DNA of 64,000 bases from positions 299,954-363,953 of the forward strand of contig QWDQ01000021.1 of the NCBI GenBank assembly GCA_003868215.1, written 5' to 3'. Each line of letters opens with the position of its first letter. The first letter of the stretch is position 1. The position numbers and the translations under genes are program-made. This document shows, one piece after another, positions 1-10,728 of the stretch. The notes under the pieces are model-generated. The model saw nothing but the letters and a program-made list of their open reading frames with translations, had not been told where the DNA came from and did not search any database. This DNA comes from Pseudophaeomoniella oleicola. Its lineage: Eukaryota; Ascomycota; Eurotiomycetes; Phaeomoniellales; Phaeomoniellaceae.

Positions 1-3000
1 CAGGAATTGAGAAAGCAGATGGTGGAAAAGAGATCGCTGAATGTTAAAGTCTGGTAAAGCGGATGAGTCAATCGGCTGAGATGTTGTGGGAGAAGGGCCG
101 CCGAAGTAGCAGTATCGTATGGCAGTGTCATAATCGCCGAGACCGTGGATGAGAGAGTCGAGAGCGCGAGAATGATGACCTTGGCGAGCATCTAGAATGA
201 CAGATTCAGACACAAGATAGTTAGAGAATGGCGCAAGTCGAGCCAGAACCGTAGGAATTGAATAAGTCAGCTGGGAAGATGATGCACTAGCTGACGCATA
301 TGTTGATCCGCTGCCTAAGAGATGCAGCAAACGTAGGCGAGATTGCCACCAAGACTCTTGAGGCGCATTCTGTGTGATAAAAGTCAAGTAGGTAGGTTTA
401 GGAGCAGAAAGGGCTCTATATGTGGAGTAAGATTCGGCGAGGGAGGTTCGAGCTTCTTCTGAATTTTCCAGCACACTGAGCATAGAGTCAAGGTAATATC
501 CGATCAGGTCGTCGCCATATTGAGGCTGATTCTTGTTGAAGACAAGGTATTCAAGATATTGTTGTACAGCATTGGGAGCCGTATCTTTCAGAAGGCTTGT
601 AAGTTTTGCAGGCTCAAATTTAACCCGGCTATTGTCGTCTGTGAATGCTTGTATGGCAAGCTCCGGGTTGCGTTGAGCAAGCCACAGGCCATACTCTTCC
701 ACGAGCTGAGCATTTCGAAGAGTGATCAAATACCGCCGGATTCTGACTTCTGCTGCCTCGGGTGTCAATTCGCCGGAGGGGTCTTGTTCACCTTCAATGA
801 TACGCCTCCACGTTGCAAGAACGTCTTTTGCTAGCTTTCGACTCTGGTATAATCTGCTCAGGACGAACAGTCGTTTGTATTGTTCAAGAAGGGCGATTGC
901 ACGCTCAAAGTCTCCTTTCCAATTATCAACAACATTGTTGAGTTTAGCTCGGACCGACGTTGCCGCTGCAGAATTCTCTGGTAGTTCTTGGTCCAGATGG
1001 AGGAGAGTATGTAAGAGCGCCCCATCGACACTGTCGAACACCTGCTTTTCATCTGAGATACTTCCAAACCCACGCTTCCCCTGCCAAGTCGCGAGGTACC
1101 GCCTGATCATACCGAGAAGCTCGACGTCTACAGCAGTATCACTATCGGTAGGAATGCTCAGCGCCTTCTCAGCAACGAGCACTATCCCTCGGTGAAGCCA
1201 GATGCCATTGGGACCCTGGATGACATCTTCTCTGAGGATCGGTAACATGAGGAGTGCTACTCTCGGATCAAGGTTGCTCTCCATCAACGTGTTTTCTACG
1301 AGTCGCAGTTCGGCCTCACGATCTTTCATTGTTCGATTGTGGATGGCATGAACGAAAAGCATCAACCCCGCCTTCTGCCGAATAAATTCCAAACTCAGGA
1401 ATTCGGCTTCCGTTGTCGCTTCTCTATCACGGATTTGCGACATCAGAGCCATGACAAGTCTGGTGTGGAGTGTAGTAGGAGACGAATCGCCCCCTGCTTG
1501 ACTGGCTTGTAATAGCTTTGCATCAAGCTGCATTAGTAAGGGATTCCTCGAAAGATTCCATATACTCGCACCGGACCACAGCACTGTGCGAGTCTTACTG
1601 TATCCAAGCCTCTTTGCAAAAATGAGCTCTTCTCTCTCCCTCTGGGATTCCTGTTCTGATGGTAGGTCACCGGCGAGAGAGATTTGCGAATCGAACAGAG
1701 CCTTTTCCCTCTCAACTTGTTCCAGCGAAGCCTGTGTTCGAGGATCTGGAGTCATCGCTGTACTACGGGGCGATGCAGACATTTTGAGTCGGACAAGGCG
1801 CAGAGAGTCAACCATATCCGGATAATTTCGATCAAACAGAGAGAATGTGTCGTAGAGTCCTGCATCATCGCCTGCGCCGATACCCAGCCCAATGATTTCA
1901 GGCCTTGTGCCGTCCGAGTTCTCACCCAATTCATGTATCTCCAATACTTTCTCGGAGATATCTCCATGGACACGCCTTACCACTACAGCAACAATGAACA
2001 AGCTCTTGTCATCATCTTCACTTGCCATAGTGCCGTCGGTCGTCTCACATGGTCGATCAACGAGCAGGGTTTCGGGATAGGATAGAAACTCCATAGTTCC
2101 TCGGACGACATCGCCATCAAGGTTGACAAAGATGCCAACACCTGGCTCTGAGTCGGCGGTACCAGTTGTGAGGAGAAATTCAGAGGGCGTCGGAGACACA
2201 ATTTGAGGTTTAAGCGAAGCCACGCCCTTGGGAGGAGGGGGAAGTGCTTTCCCTGGATCTGGGGTTGAAGTCCGAGGTAACGAAGGACTATCTATGCGTC
2301 GCGGAGGTGATACAGAACCGGGTCTGCTAGGTGATGGGGGAGGGAAATCCGGCACGTTCAAGCCAGACAAGTCCGAACTGACAGGTCGTGGGCTCCGCTG
2401 CATGTGACTGTCAAGTCTTGGGACATTGAGGCTTGCACTACGCTCATGGCCCCGAGGTTCAGGACTTGCAAGTGGTCGGTGAGCGAGCGATGAGGTACGT
2501 GCAGGCAATGGGCTTGAAGGTGCGGGAGGGAGGTCTTCGATCTTACCAAGGTGAGAGCGTTCGGAGTCATCCAGCGAAGAGATGGGGAACAGTGGAATCT
2601 TTTGTTGATGCTCCACGTCGAGAAGGGAGTACGAATGATTGTCCGCCACGCAGGCAATCGTATCCCTTCTCACTGACTTTAGACAGCCGGGGAACTCTAT
2701 GTTTCTGATCCGCCGAGCTTCTTCGCCGATCCGAACGAGCATCATGCGACTCGCAGCCGCAATCATAATGACCTGCTCTCCTGCCCCATCTTCAACCACT
2801 GTGTTCTCATCAAGGCCCCCTATCCATCGACAATTGGCAACCTTGGTATTACCAAACGCTGGGCTTAACTCTGGCAAAGAATAGAAAGTGGCTACGCCGT
2901 TGCACAGAATGCATGCTTTACCAGCAGCTGGAAGCAGCAAAATCTGTTGTACCCCCGGGTTCTTTGTATCTGTGGAACTGCTTGCCGTGGAAGAAGGCTG

Positions 3001-3319
3001 TATACGAGAAGCTAGGATGTATGTAGGTTCATCTGATTCGGCGTTTGGCTCGGACGGGATGGACACGAAATGGAGAACCTCAGAGGCAGAAGTGCCTATA
3101 TAGAGATTGCTATCTGCGCATGCTATCAGCTTAGTCTTTGCGTTAACGGTGACAAGTCGTACTCCAATGTTCTACAGCCGTTATATGTACATCACCAGGG
3201 TCACCGTCTGCATTGAGAGGGACATCCTGGATCACTGGTCGAAGCACGTAAGGACCGTCTTGGGGTGGGTGTAGTCGGCGACGCTTGCGGTCATGGTCGC
3301 CGTCCAACTGGGAGGTCAT
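1..3319 (-). CDS. VPS3: CORVET tethering complex subunit Vps3 (TGFBRAP1-like), 3' part outside the window
   Basis: Read on the minus strand from the ATG at 3319, this encodes a Vps3/TGFBRAP1-type protein. Vps3 is the CORVET subunit that binds the endosomal Rab5/Vps21 and tethers early endosomes on the route to the vacuole. The N-terminus has a nuclear-localisation-like run (DHDRKRRRLHPPQDG). A CNH-like beta-propeller follows (NLYIGTSASEVLHFVSIP, then ILLLPAAGKACILCNG). A Ser/Pro-rich linker interrupts the propeller, and long helical Vps39-like sequence continues to the left edge. One 49-nt intron (3114-3162, GTACGA...GCAG, branch-like GCTGAT) joins VEHW to SNLYIGTS through a split Asn codon. 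Without it the frame stops at once. After the intron the frame stays open for about 3.1 kb to base 1, so the C-terminus is missing. The start is 301 bp from the divergent golgin gene. Family assignment is by pattern recognition of the CNH segment; Vps39 is the main alternative. Confidence 0.82.
3114..3162 (-). other. intron of VPS3 (49 nt)
   Basis: GTACGA donor, GCTGAT branch-like site and GCAG acceptor on the minus strand. Splicing gives VEHW-N-SNLYIGTS. The unspliced frame hits TAA 10 codons after the donor region. Confidence 0.8.
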
Positions 3320-3620
3320 AACGAGGAATCAACAGTCGCCATAAGGGAAAGCTTGTAATACCTTCTTCACAAGTTGAAGCTCTCTCTGACTTGACCTCCG
3401 GGAGTGCGCTCACTGCCCATGGGTGATGATGTGGAGAAGTTCCCCAGCCTCCAATGCGTAAGCTATTCCGAGATGCGAGACTGCGAGACTGTCCTTAGAG
3501 TGTGCCTAGTAAAAGCGCATTGCATAGCTTCAGTTTCGTTTGCTGTTTTGATCCTTTTTTAGTGGACTATCCATGATGTCAAGGTAGTCGCATGCTCTAT
3601 TCAGCCACGACAAATTCACT
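3320..3620. promoter_or_regulatory. shared divergent promoter VPS3 / COY1
   Basis: This 301-bp gap lies between the start codons of VPS3 (minus) and COY1 (plus), so it must hold both promoters and 5' leaders. I see no convincing TATA box and no other gene. Confidence 0.6.
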
Positions 3621-5879
3621 ATGGATCTCGTGGCAGCGGCAGACGCCAGCGTGGCCTTGGACACCGAGGAGCAGCGGGAGACTGCTCCAACGGCAGCGCC
3701 GAATACAGAGCATGACGGTCCTAATGATACAGAGAACAGATTCCAGAAGGCTATCGGGGCATGGAGGAGCATAGATCTACATAACACGGTACGGAAGCTT
3801 GATAGTACCGCCTCAGACATCGTGGCGCATCAACGAGACTCCCTTGTTCAAAGGAAGGATCTTGCCCAGAAAACGAAGGACTTTCGCAAGCTGGACGACC
3901 CGGGCAAATTGAGCGAATATAAGACCTTGTTGAAGGCATACCAAACATTCATTGACCTGCTCACGAACCATGGCAAGGATGCTTCGCAAGCATTCCTCCA
4001 ACTATACTCCTCCTTGTCCGAAGCTCCCGATCCATATCCACTACTTGAAGCTTCCGTCGAGTCATTGGTCATCGCAGAAGACACACTACCTAAAGTCACT
4101 GCAGAGAAGGAGCATCTACAAAAGAATGCTTCCAAACTCACTTCGCAGCTCGAAGAAACGGAAAAGAGGTTGGAGGAAGAGCGGACCCTACGGAAGAACT
4201 TGGAGTCAGGACAAGAGATCAAGGCTAAAGATATTGAAGCTTCATGGAATAGAGTGTTGGAAGAGAAACAAGAAAACTGGGAAGCCACCCGGAAGACCTT
4301 GGAGGAAAAGATAGAGAACCAGGATCGATTGCTGAAGGAATTAAAGGCGAGTTATGAAGTCTCACAGAGGCTGGACCAGGGAGAGGATGCCGGCCCCACT
4401 CGTGACACAGCTACAGCTGCAGAGTTGGACATTGTTACATCAGAGCTTGAGCGAACAAGCCTTCGGCTCGCTGATATAGAGGCAAGGAACGAACAGCTAC
4501 GAAAGGAACTCGCGCAAGCGATATCTTCATCGCAAGTAGAGAGAACTACTATGGCTGTTGAGGAGGATCCTGGGTATCTCAGGCTGCAGTCTGAGAATTC
4601 TTCGCTTCTACGAAAGCTAGATAGCATCCGTTATGAGAAGGAGACCCTTCGTAGCGAGCTGGACAGCAAAATGCGTGTTACCGAGCGTCAGAAAGCCAGT
4701 GCTCTAGCAGAAGCCGAGGAACTACGGGCGAAGCTCGCAACTAGAGCAGACTACGAAGATCTTCGCCGGGAACTGGATATGATTAGAGCGATTGAGTTCT
4801 CGACAGGGGACGATGACGACAATATAGCCGCAGAACCAGATACAGAGGGTGCCTCGAACAACGACAAAAAGAATAGTCTCGAACAATTACTGATGGGACG
4901 AAACAAGAAGTTAACCAACGAAATGACGGTGCTTCGCGTTTCTCATCAGGATCTACAGAAGCAGCTGGAGGACCTTCAAGAAGAGCTTTCACGGACGAAT
5001 GCTGATTTGGAAAAGTCACAGAATCTTGCCTCAACACTCGAGAACGATCTCCTGAAAGTGCAGCGAGAAGCTGCGTTCCCGTCTTCTGCCATGTCTGTCG
5101 CAGGGACATACTCGTCTCGGTATCCGCGATCTTCTCAGAGGGGTAGAACGTCACCTACCTCGTCTATAATATCTGGGTTTGATGGCCATGGCGCTACCCC
5201 AAATTCACTAGAAGCCCTTCGTTCCGGCGAGACCGGGGGAGGCGGTATTCTACCAATGATCCAAGCTCAACGCGATCGCTTCAAGCAGAAGAACGCCCAG
5301 CTGGAGGAAGAGTTACAGAACACATATACCACCGTCACAGCACTCAGGCAAGAAGTCGCTTCTCTCCAGAAAGACAACCTCAGCCTATACGAAAGAACGA
5401 GATATGCCTCAGCTTACAACCGCAACCCAGCAAGCGCATCGCGGGGCGACACAACAATCCAAATGTCCGAAGACACCTCCTCCGGCCTCTCCCTGGACCG
5501 CTACCGCTCCCAATACGAAGCCAACATCTCTCCCTTCGCCGCCTTCCGCGGCCGCGAATCCGCCCGCGCCTACAAACGCATGAGCCTCCCCGAACGCGTC
5601 ATCTTCTCCGTCACGCGCATGGTCCTCGCCAACCGGACGAGCAGGAACCTCTTCGCCGCGTACTGTCTGGCCCTGCACATCATGATCTTCCTCATGTTGT
5701 ACCGCATGGGGACCACGGAGGTGGAAAAACACGCGTCCAATTTGAGCGATGTCGCTTCGAATGCTGCTGCTGGTTTAGCTGGTGGTGGTGTTGGTGCTGC
5801 CGGAGCCGCTGCTGGAGCGAACGGTAACGGCGGGGGCGGAGGAGGAGAATGGCACGAAGAGAAATTCCACGGAGGTTGA
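3621..5879 (+). CDS. COY1: Golgi golgin CASP / Coy1, tail-anchored coiled-coil protein (752 aa)
   Basis: A single uninterrupted frame of 752 residues matches CASP (yeast Coy1), a golgin anchored in the Golgi membrane that helps intra-Golgi retrograde transport. The conserved N-terminal block has WRSIDLHNTVRKLDSTASD, then IVAHQRDSLVQRKDLAQK and LLKAYQTFIDLLTN. Heptad-rich coiled coil fills roughly residues 160-460 and returns around 560-620 (Gln/Glu/Leu-rich). Near the C-terminus the family signature MVLANRTSRNLFAAYCLAL leads into one hydrophobic span (about 676-694, ending MLYRMG). A short lumenal tail rich in Gly and Ala ends HEEKFHGG. Fungal CASP proteins are usually 650-750 residues, so this looks complete. 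The ATG at 3621 gives an N-terminus before the conserved WRSIDL block like that of homologues, and no splice is needed. It is divergent from VPS3, another membrane-traffic gene. Confidence 0.9.
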   Translation: MDLVAAADASVALDTEEQRETAPTAAPNTEHDGPNDTENRFQKAIGAWRSIDLHNTVRKLDSTASDIVAHQRDSLVQRKDLAQKTKDFRKLDDPGKLSEYKTLLKAYQTFIDLLTNHGKDASQAFLQLYSSLSEAPDPYPLLEASVESLVIAEDTLPKVTAEKEHLQKNASKLTSQLEETEKRLEEERTLRKNLESGQEIKAKDIEASWNRVLEEKQENWEATRKTLEEKIENQDRLLKELKASYEVSQRLDQGEDAGPTRDTATAAELDIVTSELERTSLRLADIEARNEQLRKELAQAISSSQVERTTMAVEEDPGYLRLQSENSSLLRKLDSIRYEKETLRSELDSKMRVTERQKASALAEAEELRAKLATRADYEDLRRELDMIRAIEFSTGDDDDNIAAEPDTEGASNNDKKNSLEQLLMGRNKKLTNEMTVLRVSHQDLQKQLEDLQEELSRTNADLEKSQNLASTLENDLLKVQREAAFPSSAMSVAGTYSSRYPRSSQRGRTSPTSSIISGFDGHGATPNSLEALRSGETGGGGILPMIQAQRDRFKQKNAQLEEELQNTYTTVTALRQEVASLQKDNLSLYERTRYASAYNRNPASASRGDTTIQMSEDTSSGLSLDRYRSQYEANISPFAAFRGRESARAYKRMSLPERVIFSVTRMVLANRTSRNLFAAYCLALHIMIFLMLYRMGTTEVEKHASNLSDVASNAAAGLAGGGVGAAGAAAGANGNGGGGGGEWHEEKFHGG

Positions 5880-6643
5880 AACGAAATACATACCGACCTT
5901 TTGTACACCTATCTTATGTATATCATCTATTTTCCCGTCAAAACATCCATACCTAATATACCCATCGATCTGCCTTACATTATTACCTAACCCATGTACC
6001 ATACCTACCTAGGTAAGGTACCTTAGATATCTACGCCTCATCCTCATCCCAATTGGGATACCCGGGTACTTTCCGCCCTCTCCCCCCCTCAGAAGCAAGC
6101 AACAAACAAACAAAGGAACACTTTTCACAGAAGACACAATCTCCTAAAACTTACATAGGTAAGTAGGTATGTATATATTTTCTCTTTTTTTTTCTTTTTG
6201 TTCATGTGGAAAGACTACCTAGGTAGGTAGGTACCTAGGTAATTAGATAATGTAATAATAATAATAGATTACTATCAACTCGGAACTCCTTGTTAGACTG
6301 CTGCTGCTGCCCCTTTCCCATTGCATTCAAGACGCCGTCTTGTGCCCCCTATGAAACTCCCTTTGCAGGGGGTTGTTGATGATTTTGAATAATGAATCGA
6401 AGATACTACTACTTATCGAAGGTAGATAGGTAGGTGGATAGGCACCGAGGTAGGAAGAAGATGGGCAAGGTCAGATAGGGTAAGGTATATTCTTTGCTTT
6501 CTCTGTCCCCTTTTTCCCCAAGTTTTCGTCATTGCCGATATCGCCCCTCTCGGCGTCCATTCATTTGTTTGTTTGTTTGTTTGTTCGTGCATTCATTGTG
6601 GATTTATTCTATTTGATTGTTCGCTTTGTTTGGTGTTCGCCTC
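5880..6643. repeat. convergent intergenic region rich in CCTAGGTA / TAGGTAGG motifs
   Basis: No gene is seen between the stops of COY1 and the DUF3455 gene. Short palindromic or direct motifs recur: ACCTAGGTAAGGTACCTTAG near 6006-6026, CTACCTAGGTAGGTAGGTAC near 6214-6234, and AGGTAGATAGGTAGGTGG near 6419-6437. A (TTTG)5-like run lies near 6563-6583. The 3' UTRs of both genes must lie here. Confidence 0.6.
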
Positions 6644-7564
6644 TCATTTTCCATAAAAGTAATACAAAGCCGTGTATGGTACCTCAAATTCTCCCGTCTG
6701 TTGTCCGCAGGTCTTCGGTTGCATGCCACCTTGAGTCATCATCCGGTAGACGTTCGTGTATCCATCACTCGTGCCGTTCTTTGCGTCTAGCTTGAGATAT
6801 GGTACGGCTCCATTGGCCCCTTTTGTTGCATTGGTCCACGCTGTACTGTTTGCGACTTTCTTGCTGAGCACCCAGCCGTTGTCGAAGCCAGGGGTTCCCA
6901 CAGAGAGGTTGAAACGTGGAGTAGTAAGGTCTTCAAAGGTGTGGAGGCCAGAGTAGAGAACGTTGAGAGGTTGCATGGAGTAGTCTCCACCAGGGGTTTC
7001 ACCGGCACTTAAGCCGACGGTTCCTGGGGCCGGAAAGTAGACACTAGGAAGTTTGTACTGGTAGGCAAGGACGGGGAGCTGAGCTAGGATGTCTGGGTAG
7101 TTGGCAGCTATGCAAGAGACATTGAACAGTCGGGCGAACGCTCCAATAGCGGTGGGAGCAGCGGTGGCATTGACTGTTGTAGGACACGTGTAGTTCTGAA
7201 AGGAATGACTGTTAGAATGACCGCCATCTAGAAGGGTTAGAACAATGCTTACTTGGGTGCCCGTGCCTAAAAGGACGTGCTTCAATTGCGCTCCAGTATC
7301 TGGGGATGGGAGTGGCGTTGGGGCCGTTGGAAAGCTGGCACTGGCTCTGGTCATGTTGCAGACATCGTGTTGCTGGTAGAAAGCTTTGTTCTTGATGTTG
7401 GCGATCTCTTTGCTGACTGCAGCGTAAAATGCTGCCAGCTCCGGGGTCTTGTCATATGAGCTGACGGCTGCCTCCCGTTTGCCCAATTGGCGTGTGGAAG
7501 TTGCTGTTGGTGCAGCAGTGGTGAGGAGGGCCAATGAGGCCGTAAATAGTACCCGCAGAAGCAT
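6644..7564 (-). CDS. secreted DUF3455 family protein (287 aa after splicing)
   Basis: The protein opens with a clear signal peptide (MLLRVLFTASLALLTTAAPTA). A Kex2-type Lys-Arg site follows at residues 29-30, followed by Glu-Ala as in processed fungal secretory proteins. The body resembles the DUF3455 family (LKHVLLGTGTQ-NYTCPT, GAFARLFNVSCIAA, C-terminal VPYTALYYFYGK), which has no settled function. A 57-nt intron at 7196-7252 (GTAAGC...TTCAG) has no stop and is a multiple of three, so the frame reads through it. Removing it joins GTGTQ directly to NYTCPTT, as homologues do. The mature part has about eight N-glycosylation sequons and four Cys. It is probably an extracellular or wall glycoprotein. 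Some relatives are annotated as malate dehydrogenase without evidence; no such active site is visible here. Confidence 0.8.
   Translation of the reverse strand: MLLRVLFTASLALLTTAAPTATSTRQLGKREAAVSSYDKTPELAAFYAAVSKEIANIKNKAFYQQHDVCNMTRASASFPTAPTPLPSPDTGAQLKHVLLGTGTQVSIVLTLLDGGHSNSHSFQNYTCPTTVNATAAPTAIGAFARLFNVSCIAANYPDILAQLPVLAYQYKLPSVYFPAPGTVGLSAGETPGGDYSMQPLNVLYSGLHTFEDLTTPRFNLSVGTPGFDNGWVLSKKVANSTAWTNATKGANGAVPYLKLDAKNGTSDGYTNVYRMMTQGGMQPKTCGQQTGEFEVPYTALYYFYGK
7196..7252 (-). other. stopless 57-nt intron in the DUF3455 gene
   Basis: GTAAGC donor and TTTCAG acceptor on the minus strand, 19 codons long with no stop. Retention would insert 19 residues between GTGTQ and NYTCPT. Confidence 0.75.
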
Positions 7565-10500
7565 ATTGCTGTAAGACTCCGACGTCGACGATGTTACTTC
7601 GATTGAAAGGTTCTGGAGGGATTGGGTGCTCTAGTAAGAGAGAGTTCGAAGGAACAAGAGAGAAATCTAATGCCACTGCGCTATGGTAAGACCTGGTAAG
7701 AAAAGGAAAGAACAACAGATCAACTGAACAAGGAAGACGATAATGAAAATGACAAAGTAAATGAAGAGGCAAGAAGATGACATGACAACCTTGAGCATGC
7801 GACCTGTCCTACATACATACAAATTGCGAAGCCTATGCAGGGCGCTTGCAGGAAGCAAGCACGATGTTCTTTTTTGGGATACAATGCAAGTATCCGCTCC
7901 TACCAACCTGCAACACCCTGCTTATTGTATTGCAAGGGTGAATCTTGACCTTGACCCATGTGTTCAACAATTAGACACCAGATTCGGTAAGGTGGTAGAT
8001 CTATTAACAGGAAGGGAGGGGAAAGGGTGTGGTTCGTGGTGGTTGGATACTTCTGGAGGAGGCGGAAACGACTGGTCGAGATCGATCCGTCAAGGCGCCA
8101 CTTCGAAACATAGGGTAAACGTCCCGGATTAGCCTCTGGGTATTCTAGGATGAACATGGGCGGGTAAGATGGCTTGCATGACCTAGCTTCCAGCCAACTT
8201 ACTACTAGTCTCTCATACAGCTATGTTGCAAGGCTTTGCATTGATAGCTCCAAAGAGCACGGTAGGTGCATAAATAGTGTCTACTATGGTAGTAGCAGAG
8301 CGTTAGGACGGTGGCCGGCATAGAAAGCATTATTCTTCTCGACGTTAGCCGTACTAACCGTGGCAAAGCGCGCTGTAGTCGATGTGAAGCGTTTCACTCC
8401 CATTATAGTTGCAACATCGGTGGAGTTTGAGCATAGAAGAGGTAGCGTTCGAGATGATTGCTCAGAGACATCTCACAAAACTTCCACCGTGTGATGCGTT
8501 CGCTCTCGGTCGGTCGAGTGTACATCAGTCGTCGAAAGGACCTCTGGTTCGGTCCTAGCATGGACAAATGAGAGTCAAATTGCAAGGGCCAGATAGAGGC
8601 CTAAGAAACCTGTTTGGGACAGTAAACACCACCCTTGATCCATGTACCACCAACGATGCGCATATTGATTGTTTTAAAACCACCCGCTGATTGGGTTGCA
8701 GATGGCCAGGCTCTTCCAAACCGTCCAACCTCCCCCGCGGGCGTTAGCACCGGAAGTATTCGTTTGGGATTCGATAGGCGCCAAAAGGATTCCAGCGTTG
8801 TATGATGGACAGCGGCTCATGGTTGATGACTGTCCAATAGACGGCTGTAGAACCCCTGTCAACAATTTAAAGATAGCATTTGGCTTACGACTTGGGGTAC
8901 TTAGGCCAGCGGCTCTACTGACTACTGCAAGAAAGCTGACTCGGTTCTGATTGGATGTTAATTTTGGTAGGCGCCGACCGCGTATGCGACCTCTTTTCAT
9001 TCGATGCGGCGCGAAACTTGCAAACAGATTATTGATGAGGGTGTGCAAAGGTATATCAACGTTCTTATATCATATCAGCTTTGTTCGGGTAAGGACCAAA
9101 GGTACAAAGAATAGATATATCAAATTCGAACAATGGTGTTTTGTTGAGGATGGTTCTTTTTGTGAGATCTCAGTATAGTCAAGTAATTACTATGCTGACA
9201 CGGGTCAGGCAGAAGGTACGAGATAGATAAGGTAAGGTAGGTTAGGTAGGTAATCAGGTGATGCATTCAGAGAGATTGCAAGCTTCAGGTTGATGAAGGC
9301 CGCGGAAACGAATGATAACTCAGAAACAGATCAATGAGCATTCGATAGCAGAAATTATGTAGATGATGCTCTTCAAACTGAACTTGTGGACAGCATCATG
9401 ACAGGCAAATACTGGAGATACGAAACGTACACATCCTACGCCCCTGTGCTCGTTTGATGGTAATTGCTTCCTAGGACTCACTGTACTCATGAAGGGTGCA
9501 TTTTGCTCCTTACATACAGCTTTCTGCCCAGTAAGCGTTCACTTCTGTATACTCAGCAGATCCAGCATCCATTCTCCGCCAGAGTCAGCAATACTTACCA
9601 GTTGAGCACGCTGATTCATCTTAGACTCGAAAATCTCAAGCACATAGGATTCCTTGTGATGATGGTGAAGATCTCAAAGACTGCGCCGGAGAACCTTTAT
9701 AAACACAAAAGTAATCCCCAACATCCAGTCACTCCAGAGCTGATGCAACCTCGGATGTTGCGTAAAGCAGCGTCATTGCCATCGTTTATATTCATATCGG
9801 CATGATGGTGTCTTTCGTCTCGTGATATTGTGCAAATGCAAAACAGAGTCGTAATACGTCGCATCAGGCAGGCAAATTTACAACAGCCTAATGCACAGTT
9901 GACCACACAGCATGCGCGGCAGATCATCATGTCTCCAACACTGATAACTCGGAAGCAAAGGAGATGCATAGGGAGTAAAAGAGCCATACGAAGTGAAACA
10001 CAATTTTGCGATCGAGATGACCCGAGTTGAACAACCGAAGCGTATCAGAATCCGAGCTCAGCCGGAGTATAAACGAGTAATTCACCACGAAGTACGCCAG
10101 TGATCCGAGTATGGTGATGCAGTAGGTAAGAACAGCCTCTTCTTTCTACAAGCTTTCGGCCCAGAAAGTCCCAACAATTAAATCAACTGTTGGAGTTGGG
10201 GAAAAGCTGTGGCAATTGGTAAGACCCGAGGTTCAAAGTGCCGAAAATGGAGACTGCTAGCAGTCACACCCGTAAAGACGAACAGCAATCAGCCGGCCTT
10301 CGAGTTGTCGATGAGGACGACGCCATGCTGCCTGACGTTTTCAAGGGATGCGCCGGTTACTGCAGTCGCATCCTAGTGATACCTTTCTCATTTGATCGTA
10401 TCCGGCTAGGCACAAGAGCCTTTCACAAATATAGGGACCTACTAGGCACATATTCCTGACGTATAGTGTTGACCGTCTCGGTGAGTAAAGCTCAAGGAGG

Positions 10501-10728
10501 GATTGAAATAAACATCTAAAAGGTATGATTCTGCATATCAACTGGAGCATCACGTGATTCAATCCTTGGCATTGCGGAGAAGAAAAGCTCCACTACTTTT
10601 GAGCTCCAAAGAATTTTGCAAATCAAAAAAGTTGCGACAGGCCTATTGCACATCTGCAACCTGCCAATTCTTCCGCACGACGACATTCTTTTTCTGCGGC
10701 TCCATATCATTAATAATTGATATTTAAT
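7565..10728. other. 3.2-kb intergenic region, no supported gene
   Basis: Short ORFs on both strands (the longest are 124 and 123 codons) lack recognisable domains, overlap each other and have no coherent splice partners. A GGTAAGGTAGGTTAGGTAGG motif run lies near 9230-9250. The region contains the upstream sequences of both the DUF3455 gene (left, minus) and NOP1 (right, plus). Confidence 0.5.

Noticed and set aside
858-2657. Many 60-130-codon ORFs on both strands in the first 3 kb
   Set aside because: They are shadows of the continuous VPS3 frame on the minus strand, which reads through the whole segment with CNH/Vps39-like sequence.
3155-3185. Very short candidate introns (19 or 24 nt, GTGATG or GTACAT to GTAG) near the VPS3 start
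   Set aside because: Too short for this genome. The 49-nt intron 3114-3162 restores the family sequence and uses normal splice signals.
8674-9048. Overlapping ORFs on both strands (84 and 124 codons)
   Set aside because: No recognisable domain, no splice partners and mutual overlap. Kept only as part of the intergenic region.
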